A DNA stretch of 64,000 nt from Limnephilus marmoratus (taxonomy: Eukaryota > Arthropoda > Insecta > Trichoptera > Limnephilidae), in contig OU862922.1 of NCBI GenBank assembly GCA_917880885.1, forward strand, positions 27,528,627 through 27,592,626, in the 5' to 3' direction. The position numbers were made by a program, and so were the translations under genes. The notes below the pieces were generated by a model. That model saw only the letters and a program-made list of their open reading frames with translations, was not told where the DNA came from and made no database searches. Shown piece by piece: positions 1 to 11,215 of this stretch (position 1 is its first letter; every line of letters starts with the position of its first letter).

Positions 1-1422
1 GTGTATTTTTGTTTTAAATCAACTTCGCTATGTATTAAACACATAGAAAATATACATGTAAAAAGAACCCATACTTTATTATTTGTTTTAGGTATACATC
101 TGCAGCTCTAAAACTCAATTGTATAATGCATAGACATCCAAATGGATAGACAAGCAGTTACAGATGAGGGGTAAAACCAAACTATGGAGAGCAAGAGGGG
201 AAAGATGACTGTCATTCGTTGAACAATCAATCTGACAGTATATAGGCATCTCGCATTACAATATCACCATTTAGTTCTTAAAAGCAAAATCTGCTTTGAA
301 TGAATAGACCTTTTTACATGGGAGCGCGAATTGCTTGCCACGTTCAAAACTTATTTGCTAAGGCCAAATGCTCGCCCCAAAAAGACTCGCGCCAATACAC
401 ATATCAATATTTTCTTGCCGTGTTTAGTTAAAACACTTTTACAAATGTTTCATAATTTACTTACCCCTGTAACCAGCGACGAGCACATTGGAGTACCGCC
501 CACATTCGCTATGTGCATATTGATATGTAGATATATAAGCTGCCGTTATTTCGTTAAATGTATGGATGTCAGCTTCTCGCTGTTCACGGCAAGAATGATG
601 ACGTCACACATTTTAGATTCAAGCGAGGCTATATCCCCTCCCCATGGAGCGAGCCGGTTCCAAGGAGGGGCTACAGCCGGCGCCATGTGGAGGGGGAAAT
701 AATACGTTTTTATCACTTAGGGCAGGTCCAGATATATTCATATGTCCGTGGTATAATGCTATATTTTTTACCTACTATCTTTATTCCTATGTACCATGTG
801 TAAAACCTGTTTATGTTTTCTTTGTCATCTACACACACCTGTGTAAACTAAAACACAAAAAATGTAAATGTATGTAAAAGCCCACAAGGGCGTTTAATGA
901 TTAATAAAAATAAATAAAATAAAAGTAAAGTAGTTTTACTGACTCAATATTCTGAAAAGTCTTTCAAAAAAACTTCTGCAGAATTTAGCAGCATTTATTT
1001 AGACGCATATAAATACATAATAAAAGAAACCAGTGAACAGAATAAACCCAGTCCACTTTAACGACTTCTCAAAAAAATGTATTGCCGCCGGAGTTTTTCA
1101 ATTATGGAAACAAGTGGTGCTCTCTTTATGGCATTCAAATGAAACTACGTGAGATATAGCGGCTTTAGAGCCAAATATACTCAGCGCCATAAAATTCGCG
1201 ACACTTGCAATTCAGGCTATAGTGGCGCTGCGAGCCACTGCGGCGATGTGCCGCATCAATCTAAGACGTTTAATTTCATTTTGGATTTAGTGCGGCGCGG
1301 ATAGAGCAGTTATTTACGTAGTTACCTTCAAACATAAAAGTGAGGCTCACCGGACGATCATGCCGATTTTAATATTTTTCTTTATCGAGAATTTATTTCT
1401 TTATACTATACTACTATTCATA
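1..1422. other. Intergenic stretch, no supported gene
   Basis: AT-rich DNA without a convincing coding region. Around 560-880 a short open stretch is followed by AATAAA-type signals and an A-rich end near 900-930. This looks like the 3' end of a decayed retrotransposon, but no diagnostic protein motif is visible. Around 1160-1320 there is a locally GC-richer patch that I do not recognise. Confidence 0.4.
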
Positions 1423-2168
1423 TCTATAATATAAAAATGAATCGCTGAATGTGTTGGTAAGCGCAAATCTCGAGATCAGCTGAACTGATTTCGCTAATTC
1501 TTTTTTTAGAATATTCCTTGAAGTACGAGGATGGTTCTTACGGAGAGAAAAATTAAGAAAATTGCGCAGAAAATTGGATAATTTCAGAAAACATCGCACG
1601 TTTGACAGATTGCGTGTTTGAGAATGACATTTTGATTATTTATTAAATCAGGATTCTATTTTTGAAAATCCTTAGTCGATTAATTTATTTAAAGTAGGTA
1701 CTCCCCTAATAGTTTGAATCAAATCAAGAATTTTAGATATTTTAAATAGGTACCTATGTTAGGTACCAAATTTAATATACATGAAAAATGGAAATTTGAA
1801 TAAATATTGTAAAAGGTGGCACGCGGGTGTTTAAAAACTGAATGTACTGGGATTGAATATATGGAACGCGGGAGACGGGTTGGCGGGACGAGGGAGCGTA
1901 AAAGAGAAGAGGGAAGGCGGGGAAGGTGGAAGAGGAACGGGGGAGGAGAAGGGGACGTGTTAGAGGGGGGGGAACTCGGGAGGGGGGTTCGCGGGACCGA
2001 GAAAGGGGGAAGGGGGGGGGAGTGGAGTGGGGAGAAGGAAGGTGGAGAGGTGACGGACGCAGGAGAATAAGGGGAGGCGGAAGGGGAACGGGACGAATGG
2101 GAAAGGACACTCAGGGAGAAACAATGTCTTTATTAAATGGCATAGCAACGCATGCCGGGACCAGCTAG
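1423..2168 (+). mobile_element. Non-autonomous Helitron
   Basis: The element begins with TCTATAATATAAAAATGAA, preceded by A, and ends with CATGCCGGGACCAGCTAG, followed by T. That is the Helitron signature: 5' TC, 3' CTAG, insertion between A and T, no target duplication. The first 100 bases resemble the 5' end of the split Helitron at 15209, and the last 350 bases match its 3' part up to 19917. No Rep/helicase frame is present, so the copy would depend on enzymes supplied elsewhere. The interior (about 1860-2080) is strongly purine-rich; the open frames there are composition artefacts. Confidence 0.82.
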
Positions 2169-2209
2169 TACTAGATATTTGCTACACCTTTTGATTAATA
2201 AATTATTTT

Positions 2210-2388
2210 TTAATTAAATAAAGACAATATTAGCGAAACTCTATCGAAATCTGGAGACAGAAAAATCAGAAAAGATATTGGCTCCGCTGGGACCAATATC
2301 TTCCCGTCCCAGCGGAGCCAATATCTTTTCTGATTTTTCTGTCTCCAGATTTCGATTGAGTTTTGCTAATATTGTCTTTATTTAATTA
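2210..2388. repeat. Long foldback (inverted repeat), SINE-derived
   Basis: Arms of about 83 bp (2210-2293 and 2306-2388) are near-perfect reverse complements around a 12-nt loop. Each arm carries GTCCCAGCGGAGCC, which looks like the last part of a tRNA T-arm and acceptor, followed by a tail that also occurs in the paired copies at 33.6-34.0 kb. It is best read as two head-to-head, head-truncated tRNA-derived SINEs. It starts about 40 bases after a Helitron end. Confidence 0.8.
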
Positions 2389-2519
2389 AATATTATAATT
2401 TGAGATTTTACTCATAAAGTTTAAAAAATTAATAATAAATAAAATAATTATTCAGTTTGGTTTGATATTTCTGCCTCACTTCCAAATTTAAATTTTAGAA
2501 AAGGTCGCGCAGCCATTTC

Positions 2520-2782
2520 TCTCAAGCTTGTGGAATAAAAATGTGAATGGTAGAAGAAGTCGGGGACGCCCGAGGAAGACATGGCACGACCAAGTGAATC
2601 AGATACCTGAGTCGGGCCATGTGAAAAGTCGGAATAATAGAAGAGCATGTATGAGACGATGTATGAATGTGAACGAGGCAAGGAGTATGTGCCAAGATAA
2701 AGTTGTTTGGCGGTCCGTCTTCTCTGCCTACCCCTGCGGGGAAACGGCGTGATGGTTAGTTAGTTAGTTAGTTAGTTAGTTT
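2520..2782 (+). mobile_element. 3' end of a non-LTR retrotransposon (family C)
   Basis: The frame at 2528-2752 encodes a basic C-terminal tail (RSRGRPRKTWHDQ, then RRACMRRCMNVNEA) ending in PYPCGETA-like residues and a stop. This is the kind of RGRPRKTW tail found after the RT domain in many insect non-LTR elements. The stop is followed by GGTTAGTTAGTTAGTT, a tetranucleotide tail. The same module recurs at 9538, 26440 and 39696. The 5' end is truncated, with no RT palm motif. Confidence 0.72.
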
Positions 2783-2790
2783 TGTGGAAT

Positions 2791-3360
2791 AAATACGGTA
2801 GTGTACGCCAACCTAAGAACTTATTTTTAATGTTTTTGATTCACAACATACCCTTGTGTACCTAGAGGGCAGAAAATCTGTTAATGAGTCTGACTAAAAA
2901 CTTGCAAAAACTGAGTTCCCGGGTCATGAAAATTCAACGCGTGGAGCTGTCATATATATATCCAACCTTGAAAAAATTAGATAAAACGCCCTATGTTTGT
3001 TTCATGATTTTTATTATCCTTTTGGAAAGAATATATAATTGTAATGGTATATATATAGCTGAAAAGACAGATCTGAGACCAAGTCAATACCTGAGAGTAG
3101 CTAACAAAAGGTAGATACCTACTTTAAAAACGAGATCAGTTATTTTGTCTGCGCAAGTCACGTGCGGCGAATTTTGTTAAGTTTTATTTTTTTAACCTTT
3201 TTCGGAACAAATTAAGACAACGATTTACAATGGGAACTTCACTTACATATTATTAAATATTTAATAATTTAAATGATATTCAGTTATACGCAACTAATTT
3301 TAGCTTGAAAATATTAATGTTATTAATGAACATATTAATGTCACAGCATTCAACCTGATA
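2791..3360. other. AT-rich stretch, nothing supported
   Basis: A 76-residue open frame at 2884-3114 has no recognisable motif. I see no promoter, RNA or repeat that I can support. Confidence 0.4.
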
Positions 3361-4640
3361 TTTTATTTTTTTTATTTTTTATTTTTTTATTTCTATTCTT
3401 GAACATACATAATACAGATTATTACATCAGTTTACATAGATATTAAGTTTAGTAATAAGAAAAAAAATGTTAATCATCCGTAACTGTATGTATGTTAATA
3501 CCTAGTAGTATTATGTGAACACCTCACTAGGCGAACCTGTGCTGAGGTGTTCCCATGTTTGGGAGTAAATGCTATGCTGTCAACATAAGTAGAAACACCG
3601 TATCCTCCTTGATATTGTCAAGAAGGACACTGTGGGTCGACCCATGGCGGCAGTATCGAATACATAAATTAAAGATTAGTTGCAGTTAGGATCTACATAT
3701 ACAGTTATTCATAGTATCTAGTTTATGTTTAGGATAAATAGTAATTGTGGTAAATAGGTAGAAATTTTTTCTATGGACCACTCGCCACTGGTATAAATAA
3801 TACTGTGGTATTATTTTTGTCTCAAAACAGAGTTTTTATAATAATTTATTTTTAATATTTGTGTCTGGTTATGTTTGGTTAGGTGTTATAATGTTTTGAA
3901 TAAATTGAATACCTTGTTGTTTGATCCAGTCTTTGATGTGTTTTTTGTGAAGAATTGTAAATATGTTTGTAGTTAGTAGTTGCTTCAGTGAGGTGGGCAT
4001 GTAGTTATATAGTTTGGTTGCGTAGTGCTTAAAGTTTCTTTGCCCGTGTGAAGAATGAGTTATCGGTATGTTTATTCGTTGCACTTCCCCAAGCCAGTAT
4101 GCCATATGTGATAATGGATTGGCAAAGTGCAAAAAATATGGTTCTGAGGATTGGTCTTGGAAATATGTTTTTTATTGACTTTATGAGATGCATGACTCTT
4201 TTCAGTTTGTTTGTTATATAAGTTATGTGGTCAGTCCAGCGTAAGTTGGCATCTTTTATAACTCCTAGGTATTTTGTGTGCTTAACCCTTTTAATTCGCT
4301 CGCACTGACATGTGTAGGAAGTCTGTCCGCAGTTGTGTAAGATAAGGTCTATGTTCGGTGGAGGTTGGCCTCTTTGTGTGATACTGTGTGCAATATAATT
4401 GGTTTTTGTTGTGTTTAGGGTAAGAATGTTGTTATTTAGCCAATTTTTGACCACCGATAAACTTTTTTCGGCCTTCGAATATACCTCATTCCAAGTTTCT
4501 GCCTGGCAGAGAAGTACAGTATCGTCAGCAAATGTTACGCAATTATACAAACCTTTAAAAATGATTGGTTTTGGTTGCAAAAAATGTGTTTTTTTCTTCT
4601 TTTTACGCATGAGGAAAATACTTAGAATTTTGACATTTAT
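3361..4640 (-). mobile_element. 5'-truncated non-LTR retrotransposon
   Basis: The copy contains the C-terminal half of an RT gene, a 3' untranslated region of about 470 bases (3400-3868) and an A-rich tail, seen on the plus strand as T-rich sequence at 3361-3400. The RT resembles the larger relic at 62295-64000: both share a FADDTVLL box, a Cys-rich insert and a KYLG box. The element is therefore probably the same lineage (Jockey/CR1-like superfamily, inferred). Truncation at the 5' side is typical of incomplete target-primed reverse transcription. Confidence 0.8.
3869..4610 (-). pseudogene. Reverse transcriptase C-terminal fragment (broken)
   Basis: The 193-residue frame at 4029-4610 begins inside the palm domain with TFADDTVLL (catalytic Asp pair), then LTLNTTKTNYI, a Cys-containing stretch (CQCERIKRV), KYLGVIKDANLRW and the thumb region. 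It stops at 4029. A different frame (3869-4132) carries the terminal part ending IQNIITPNQT, with some intervening thumb sequence missing. The break is thus a frame change plus a deletion near 4030-4130. Finger motifs and the endonuclease are absent. Not functional. Confidence 0.8.
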
Positions 4641-5254
4641 ATATTATATTATATGAAAACCACACTTTGCTGCACATCACTTTTAAATGATAGCTATTAA
4701 AACTTAGCTTAAGCGGTGCATTACAAAGTTTATTTTTCATTAAAGTCTTTATAAGTTCTTTTTGGTGTACAAAAAACTTGACGAGTTCGTTAAAGTAAGA
4801 ATCAGAAATGTTTTTTGTTTATGTTCAGAATTTACCATCGTGTTTAGTGTCTTGTATTATATTTGGGATATAAATTAAAGGCCGGGTATTAGAGATTAAA
4901 TAAATCACTCAGTTAAATTTTTCATGCATCACATGGTATGTGTGCACAACACGTATTGCCGTTACGTTAAGCCGACGTTAAGCTTTTACGAAAATCATTC
5001 AATAGGATTACATCATTAGATAGGGCTGCTTTTAACGTTATATTATTTCACGTGACATATTTATCTTTTATGTGCATTACCGCATTACGTTAATGTTCTT
5101 TTTTTAGAATATAAATTTATGCATAAAGTTTTTTTTTATTAACGAGTAGGTCAATCAATACATTTAGTTAGTGCACGCGCCCTACATTTGGAGCGGTACC
5201 AAACTTAGAAGTTAATGTCCACTAACATTTTTGCTGCTTTATAGAATTCGCTGG
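4641..5254. other. AT-rich stretch, nothing supported
   Basis: No open frame with a motif, no clear repeat ends. It is unclear where the truncated retrotransposon ends on this side. Confidence 0.4.
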
Positions 5255-5262
5255 GTTGACAA

Positions 5263-5684
5263 TAGTGATGTTCCGGGTATCCGTGTCCGTATCCGTATCC
5301 GCGGATATCCGAGGGAGAAGAAAAATCCGTTTCCGTATCCGTATCCATCACTTTTCTCGTGGATCTTTTACGGATCTTTTACCTTATTAATTTCCAATTG
5401 ATAGGATGAAATGCTATATATAGGTGATTAGGCAGAATTAAAAAAAAAACTATTAAATTCCATTCAGAGTATTTTTTTAATTCTTAAAATCAAATATTTT
5501 ATCGCATTAAGTTACCATACCGTCGTTGCGGCGGACGTAACATCAACTATCGTTTTAAGGTCTCACGCGCCGAAACCGATTGAATAAGAAATTAAAGATC
5601 CGTATCCGCGGATCTTGACACCAAATATCCGTATTCTGATCCGTATCCGCGGATATACATTTTTAGCGATCCGGCACATCATTA
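5263..5684. mobile_element. hAT-type MITE, 422 bp, with (TATCCG) units
   Basis: Terminal inverted repeats TAGTGATGTTCCGG (left) and TAATGATGTGCCGG (reverse complement of the right end) are flanked by an 8-bp direct duplication, GTTGACAA, at 5255-5262 and 5685-5692. An 8-bp duplication is typical of the hAT superfamily. Both sub-terminal regions carry repeated TATCCG / CGGATA units (GTATCCGTATCCGCGGATAT). There is no coding capacity, so it is non-autonomous. Confidence 0.85.
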
Positions 5685-5692
5685 GTTGACAA

Positions 5693-6704
5693 CAGACGAC
5701 CACCTATCACCTGGCGAAGCGGAATAGTTCAACAATCATCGCGGAGTTCAATAAAGGCCAATCTCATCAGCTGTAGAGTGATTTAATGCACTAATATATT
5801 TGATTTTATTCAGTCAATAAATGCAGTCTGCATAATCGATGTGTCATCATTTCTCCTGGGCTGTAAAGCTGACATATCTAGCCGGCTACTGACGTCACCA
5901 TAGTTCAGCAAAATCAGCAAAGTATCGAGCCTCGACCATAGCCCGACTCTTTCACTGCTAATATACAAAAGAAATATATTTTTTCCTCGGGGCCTACGTC
6001 TTGTAGAATGGAGGAATCGTAAAACCTGGCTAGTATTTCCACAGCTGAGCTATTGAGCGCAAGAAAAGACGTAAAAATTTCGACCAAACTACTATATTTT
6101 AACTTACTATGTTTTCTAAAAATATTAGTGTCCTTCCCACCTGGATGGCCCACCTAACCTCAGTATTTTTTTTGGCTCACCAAAAGATTTGAGTTGGGCA
6201 ACCCTGTTCCACGCCTATGAAATCGCTGAAAACTGCTTCTAGGAAATCTATTTTGAAAACATTCACTATCTGCATTGAAATTTCGACCAATGCGAAAAAT
6301 TCATTTTGAAAATTTTTCAAACGTTTTTCAACACAATTTTTTAATAATAAATCGGTATTCGAAAAACTATTTGATGTTTGATATTACTAACTCCATTCAA
6401 CACAAACGACAAAATTCAAAATTAAAGTTTTTTGGTCATAAATACATATCAAAGGATATTGCCAATTTTAAAGTTCCAAAATAGATACTTCGATGAAATG
6501 ATAACGACAGATTTATTTATATCAACGGGAAAAAAATAAAATGCTTTCATAAGAATTAATCATGTGGCTTGTCACAAATGGCACTTGTGCCGTAAATTTG
6601 TGATATAGGTAGCTAAGTAAAATTATAAAATTTTAAAATATGTACCTACAATAAAATTATAAAATTTTAAAATATTTTCGTATACGAGTATATTATTCAT
6701 GTGA
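5693..6704. other. AT-rich stretch, nothing supported
   Basis: Short open frames at 5914-6153 and 6275-6484 show no family motifs. Near 6620-6670 a short phrase (AAAATTATAAAATTTTAAAATAT) occurs twice in direct order. Confidence 0.4.
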
Positions 6705-6980
6705 TTAATAATAACAGGGTATTTTTAGGAAAGGAAGGAGAGGATGTTCTGGGAAGGAATAAGGTATAAGGGGTGGGTGGGAATCTGGGGGTCAATGTGT
6801 CCAGGATTCTACCCCTCACATTGCAGTGAAAGGTGACGTTCCGAGAGAGCCTTGCTGAAGAAGTCAAAAGGTTTCTCTCAACCAGTTCCTCCCGATCTGG
6901 CCTCGTACACAATTGGTGGGCAGACGCTTCCGCAGCTACGACCCGGACAAACCTCACTCCTGTTCTGTAGGTTTTCCGTA
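6705..6980 (-). repeat. Family B repeat, minus-strand copy
   Basis: Read on the minus strand this matches the copies at 20.5, 31.0, 32.2 and 38.8 kb. It has a GTCTGCCCA segment, CTGGTTGAGAGAAACCTTTTGA, CCCAGATTCC, and CTTCCCAGAACATCCT with TTTCCTAAAAATACCCT. Only fragments of the copies align. The family is unclassified; no terminal repeats or coding motif are seen. Confidence 0.65.
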
Positions 6981-6994
6981 ATATAAATGGTAAC

Positions 6995-7193
6995 CAAGGG
7001 CGGATCCAGCTTTGGCGCCAGGGGGGGGTCACAAAGCACCAGGGGGGGTCACATAGTCGTGGTCAAGTCACTAGAAGTTAAAATTTATTTTTTATAATAA
7101 TATATACAAGTAAAAAGTAGGTCCGCCTAGGTCCAGGACCCAGCCCAGGGGGGGGTCATGACCCCATGACCCCCCCCCCTGGATCCGCCACTG
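6995..7193. mobile_element. hAT-type MITE, 199 bp
   Basis: Termini CAAGGGCGGATCCAG and, on the other end, CAGTGGCGGATCCAG (as reverse complement) are flanked by a perfect 8-bp duplication ATGGTAAC at 6987-6994 and 7194-7201. GGGGGGTCA / TGACCCCCC runs lie just inside both ends. The CAGTGGCGGATC-type terminus is common among animal hAT elements. No open frame; non-autonomous. Confidence 0.88.
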
Positions 7194-7242
7194 ATGGTAA
7201 CTGGCGCGGCGGTACCCGCCTCACAAATTAAAATTAGGCATA

Positions 7243-7699
7243 TCCTACTAATATTATAAAGGCGAAAGTTTGTATGGATGTATGTTTGTTACTCTTTCAC
7301 GCGAAAACTACTGAATGGATTTTAATGAAACTTTACAATAATATAGCTCATACATCAGAATAGGCTATAGGCTATAGCTTAGAGCTCTGGCATTATGAAA
7401 TTTATATACAAAAATTGCAATAGGTGGCACGCGAGCTGTTTGAAAAATGAATGAAGCGGGTATGGAGGGGGGATGGGGGGGATAGGATGTGGGGGCAGGG
7501 CGGAGGGGGGGAGATCGGAGGGCGTAGGTTGAGGGTGAGGGGTGAGGGGGATTTTTGTAGGGAGAGGGTGGGGGGGAGAGGGGTAAGAGGGGGCGGGGGA
7601 GAGGAGGGGGGGGGGATTGGAGTGAGGATAGGGAAGGTGGAGGAGGCGCTGTGGGTACCCCCTAATACTATGCGAGCGAAGCCGGGGGCAAAAAGCTAG
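7243..7699 (+). mobile_element. Lepidopteran-type Helitron, non-autonomous
   Basis: Starts TCCTACTAATATTATAAA (preceded by A) and ends GGGGGCAAAAAGCTAG (followed by T). The 5' segment, with GCGAAAGTTTGTATGGATG and ACGCGAAAACTACTGAATGG, matches the well-known short Helitron type of moths and butterflies. The interior 7450-7650 is G-rich. The 82-residue frame there is a composition artefact. Confidence 0.88.
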
Positions 7700-7885
7700 T
7701 TATGATATAAACCTTAAATTATCTCAAAAGGCATAGAAAACGAATGACATTTGACAGTTCTTCGCTTCTAATGGGACCGTCTTTCAAGTGCTGCCACCTA
7801 GCGACAGAGATAGTGCGGAACAAACGGATAAGGTGGTAATAGTCTAATTGGTAGACACGCCAATGTAACACTCTAGTTACACTAG

Positions 7886-8553
7886 CAGGGGTCACCAAAT
7901 GGCGGACCGCGGTTCGGATCCGGACCGCCGACCTATTTTGTGCGGAACTTGTATTAACAATACAAAATATTTTGATTAAGGATCTTATATCGGAATTTGA
8001 AAACAGATTTTAAGAAAATTGAGAATGTCGTCGACATCCTCAGTAACATTTACTCTCTGCAACCTGGTGATGAATAGAGCAATGAAGCTGCAAATATTTT
8101 CGGGAGTAATTAAGCTGCTCTCCGGATGGAAATGATCGATTTCAAAGAAAATACAGTTTTAAAACACCAAAAACAGGAAGTTTCTTGTCAAGAGTTTTGG
8201 ATAAAATTTGTTTGTTCTAATAAATACCCAGAATAAAAAAAAATTGCATTGAAACTTCTCATTTTCTTTGGGCCGAAATTTATTTGTGAAGCAGCATTTT
8301 CCAAGATGAGCTTCAAAAAAAAATAAATTCCAGTCAGACTTACATCTCCAAGATTTATGACAATAGCTTGCACAAACTTTAGTCCAAACTTCGGACGGAT
8401 AGTCCAAGGCAAAAATGTCATTTTTCTCAATAATATTGGGGTGGGGGGGGGGGGGGGGGGGGGTTAGGTTTTTTTCCTTCCTGACCGCGACGGTCATGTT
8501 ATTTCAAATATTTAAAAAAACGAACCCCTAATGAAAGCAATCGGTGACCCCTG
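7886..8553 (+). mobile_element. hAT element remnant nested in a SINE
   Basis: Ends CAGGGGTCACC and GGTGACCCCTG are perfect 11-bp inverted repeats. They are flanked by CACTAG on both sides (7880-7885 and 8554-8559); a full 8-bp duplication is not visible. The copy is short because most of the transposase gene is deleted. A G run at 8440-8464 lies near the right end. Confidence 0.8.
7975..8420 (+). pseudogene. hAT transposase C-terminal remnant
   Basis: Plus-strand translation with stops gives fragments such as CQEFWIKFVCSNKYPE, then KIALKLLIFFGPKFICEAAFSKM. These fit the C-terminal dimerisation region of hAT transposases, which has a FW...YP block, an alanine/leucine-rich helix and a CE(S/A)AFS motif. 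At least two in-frame stops and a frame change make it non-functional. The catalytic core and BED zinc finger are absent. Confidence 0.62.
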
Positions 8554-8640
8554 CACTAGAGGATTTGGGTTTGAGTCTCGGTTGCGACCGTTATCTTTCT
8601 CCAAGTGAAAACTTCTTCAGCACCTTTGAAAAAAACTTAA

Positions 8641-9537
8641 AAAGAGACAAACACATAACATCTATGGGATTTAGATTACGAGAAAATGAGGTACCAAGTA
8701 TAATCGCGTGGTGCTTTGTAGCCTGCAAATCTCCTCTTTGTCTCTTGTCTACTTTAGTTTTCTAAAGGTTTCACTTCTACCGCAATTGCACACTCTGATT
8801 TTTTATTTGTTTTCTGTATTTTTGTCTCTTTCATATTTTCATTGAGAGGTTGTTTGATATTATCTTCTTCAACGATTAAATACTATAAAAGATATCATCG
8901 TGATTAAAGTGAATTTCGCTAAAACATAAGACAATATGAATTTCTCGCATAGATTATTTAACATCAGTTAGGAATCTTACCATAACCTTTACATATTATA
9001 TGAAAGGGTTTGGGTCATAATTAATCGTGCGCCTTTAAGATGAAGGCCCCAAGCCCTAAGCCCCAAAGGATAAGTGGAACAATTAGTTAAGCAGAATTAT
9101 AGGCCTTCTCGTGTAAAGGAACATATTGTATTTACATACGCGCCTGAAAATTATATTATGTATACCTACTTTGTGATCATGCAAACTACAGGGAAAGGAA
9201 ATCAGTCACAGTATAATGGGCACTTTACATAACTTTTTTCGTCCAGTTTCCATATAGGCTGTCTTTTCAGTGGATGTGGGATGAAAAAAGGACAAATAAC
9301 TAACTAGGACTGCAACCTTATTATCACATTTGTTTATTCATGATTGTGAACGAAGTTTAGGTTCTGTTCTTTATTTAGAATTTCACATCTATTTTTGATG
9401 ATTATCATGTAGCAAATATCGATGGTTTCATTCGTTTTACGGTTATGGTCAAGGTTGTGTCATTTTCCCCGTCCCAAAATAGTATTTCTTCTGCAATGGC
9501 AACTTTCTACATGAAAGTACGAAAATAATGATCGTGC
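8641..9537. other. AT-rich stretch, nothing supported
   Basis: Near 8810-8880 there is TTTTTGTCTCTTTCATATTTTCATT plus a TTATCTTCTTCAACGAT phrase. It resembles sequence at 57620-57670 and is probably the distal tail of the tRNA-derived SINE. Otherwise no motif. Confidence 0.4.
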
Positions 9538-9707
9538 CCAAGAAAGACATGGCACAACCAAGTCAGAATAATAGAAGAGCATGTATGCGACGATTTATGA
9601 ATGTAAACGAGGCAAGGGGTGTGCGCCAAGAACGAGTTGTTTGGCGGTCCGTCATCTCTGCCTACCCCTGCGGGGAAATAGCGTGATGGTTAGTTAGTTA
9701 GTTATGA
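9538..9707 (+). repeat. Family C non-LTR 3' end, internally shortened
   Basis: Matches 2573-2780: AAGACATGGCACAACCAAGT, then the AGAAGAGCATGTATGCGACG block, CTGCCTACCCCTGCGGGGAA, and a tail of GGTTAGTTAGTTA. About 30 bases present in the other copies are missing after CCAAGT. Confidence 0.72.
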
Positions 9708-10186
9708 TCGTGTTAAGGAGAGATTTTTCATGGAATAACGCATCTTATAAAATAATGCACATCGTCAATTTTTTCATGAATAGGAAAAAGATCTGAAGTC
9801 TAAAATATCAATTGTTCAGGAAAGCCAAATTAATCATTGCTTGTGTCAGCAAAACGAGTAAATTGTCAGTAAAAAATTCAGGAATCTATATATTCAATAT
9901 ACATATGTATGTAATATATATATATTTTTCAGTTCATCTACGTAGTCTTTAAATTTAAAGACTTTTGTTTTCATTCTCTATTTTAACATAATTATTCCGC
10001 GACAAGTGTTTTGGATTATAAAAGGTACACGTCTTGTAAAAGGGCTAGCGAGTACCCGATGTAGGTAGCAAAACCACTCAACGAAAGAAAGTGTTTTATT
10101 TCAGTTTATTGAAGTGATTATGGATACACAATATTTTTTTGTTATTTTTTTCCGTCTGGTGCGTGCACGAATAATTCAGAAGGTTA

Positions 10187-10490
10187 TCCGACGCGTGAGC
10201 AGGCCACATACAGCTGACCATTTGAGAAGCACGGATTTTCAAAATTTACCTCCTACCGCTACTATGTCTCCTTTGCAATTCCTCCCTCTGCCCTTCCTCA
10301 CCCCCCCCCCCCCCCCCCCTACTCTACGTGGCCTTCCGCTTCCCCCTTCCCCGCGATTCGCCCCCTCCTTCGTTCCCTCCCCCCACCTAGATTCCACTTC
10401 CGCCTTTCCTGCATGCCACTAAACTAAATGAATTACACACACCTTCCGAACAACTCGTGCACCACCCATTGTAAAATTTTATTCTAAATT
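10187..10490. other. C-rich, Helitron-like decayed segment
   Basis: Includes a C run (about 10302-10319), a pyrimidine-rich stretch and CTCGTGCACCACCCATTGTAAAATTTT. The last of these resembles the inner part of the minus-strand Helitron at 11.9 kb. It is probably a degraded relative; no CTAG or TC terminus can be assigned. Confidence 0.4.
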
Positions 10491-10556
10491 TCTTAACTCC
10501 AAAGCTCACCATTATATATATATATGGTGGGTGTGTGCATAATAATTCGCCGTAGT

Positions 10557-10605
10557 TTCATCGCAATCGGATTAATGGCTATACCATTAATCCGATTGCG
10601 ATGAA
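10557..10605. repeat. Perfect 22-bp hairpin
   Basis: Arms 10557-10578 and 10584-10605 are exact reverse complements (start TTCATCGCAATCGG) around the loop CTATA. A (TA)n run lies about 40 bases upstream. It is not associated with a visible gene and could be a collapsed MITE or foldback end. Confidence 0.85.
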
Positions 10606-11215
10606 CACATACAGGAAAAAAAAATCATGTGCACACGTTTTATAATAATAATATTTGGATCATTTCTATGGCGCTGTTTTCATGAGAAAATCACCCGAGG
10701 GCGCTTTAAAACTTAATATAAAAAATCTTCAAAATGTTATTTAATTTAAAATTTGTATATAACTTATTTACGATTTACTCCTCCCCGACAACTTCTAAAT
10801 CTAATTTTCTTGGCAGTGTTTCGATTTACATAGGTTGTAAAGTCAATTTTTGCAGCCGCCAAAGGTTTTAATGCTGATTATTATTTTTGGACTTATTAAA
10901 CGGCTAGTCACAAATTTATATTATTAGTACTACTATTGCCAGTAACACAAAAACAAAACAAATTATCATCAAACCTAACACCTGACTCAGTTAGCGAGAT
11001 GAGACCCGGTGCCGGAAGAGACGAAACATGTGATCCTATGATCAGTGTCACAGTCAGTTAATTGTCAATGTCAATTATTTGGTATTGGCACTGTATTTAG
11101 AATGATTTCCAAATCGTAATAAATATTTTAACGGATTACGTCCCACCGGTATTTTTAAAATTATTTCGAGTTTATCCACTTAACCTAAAACTGATTGAGA
11201 TTACTTTACGATATA
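10606..11215. other. AT-rich stretch, nothing supported
   Basis: No coding or repeat structure that I can define. Confidence 0.4.

Larger units (their letters stand above)
7830..8640 (+). repeat. tRNA-derived SINE split by a hAT insertion
   Basis: The left part (about 7835-7885) contains an A-box-like TAGTCTAATTGGTAGAC. The right part resumes at about 8554-8590 with a T-arm/B-box-like GGTTTGAGTCTC and GGTTGCGACC, followed by the CGTTATCTTTCT tail seen in the copies near 57.6 kb. The hAT remnant 7886-8553 lies between the two halves, so the SINE is older than the hAT insertion. Confidence 0.68.

Noticed and set aside
1772..2168. Overlapping Gly/Arg/Glu-rich and Pro-rich frames on both strands
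   Set aside because: They are produced by the purine-rich core of a Helitron and are not conserved in the related Helitron at 19.4-19.9 kb.
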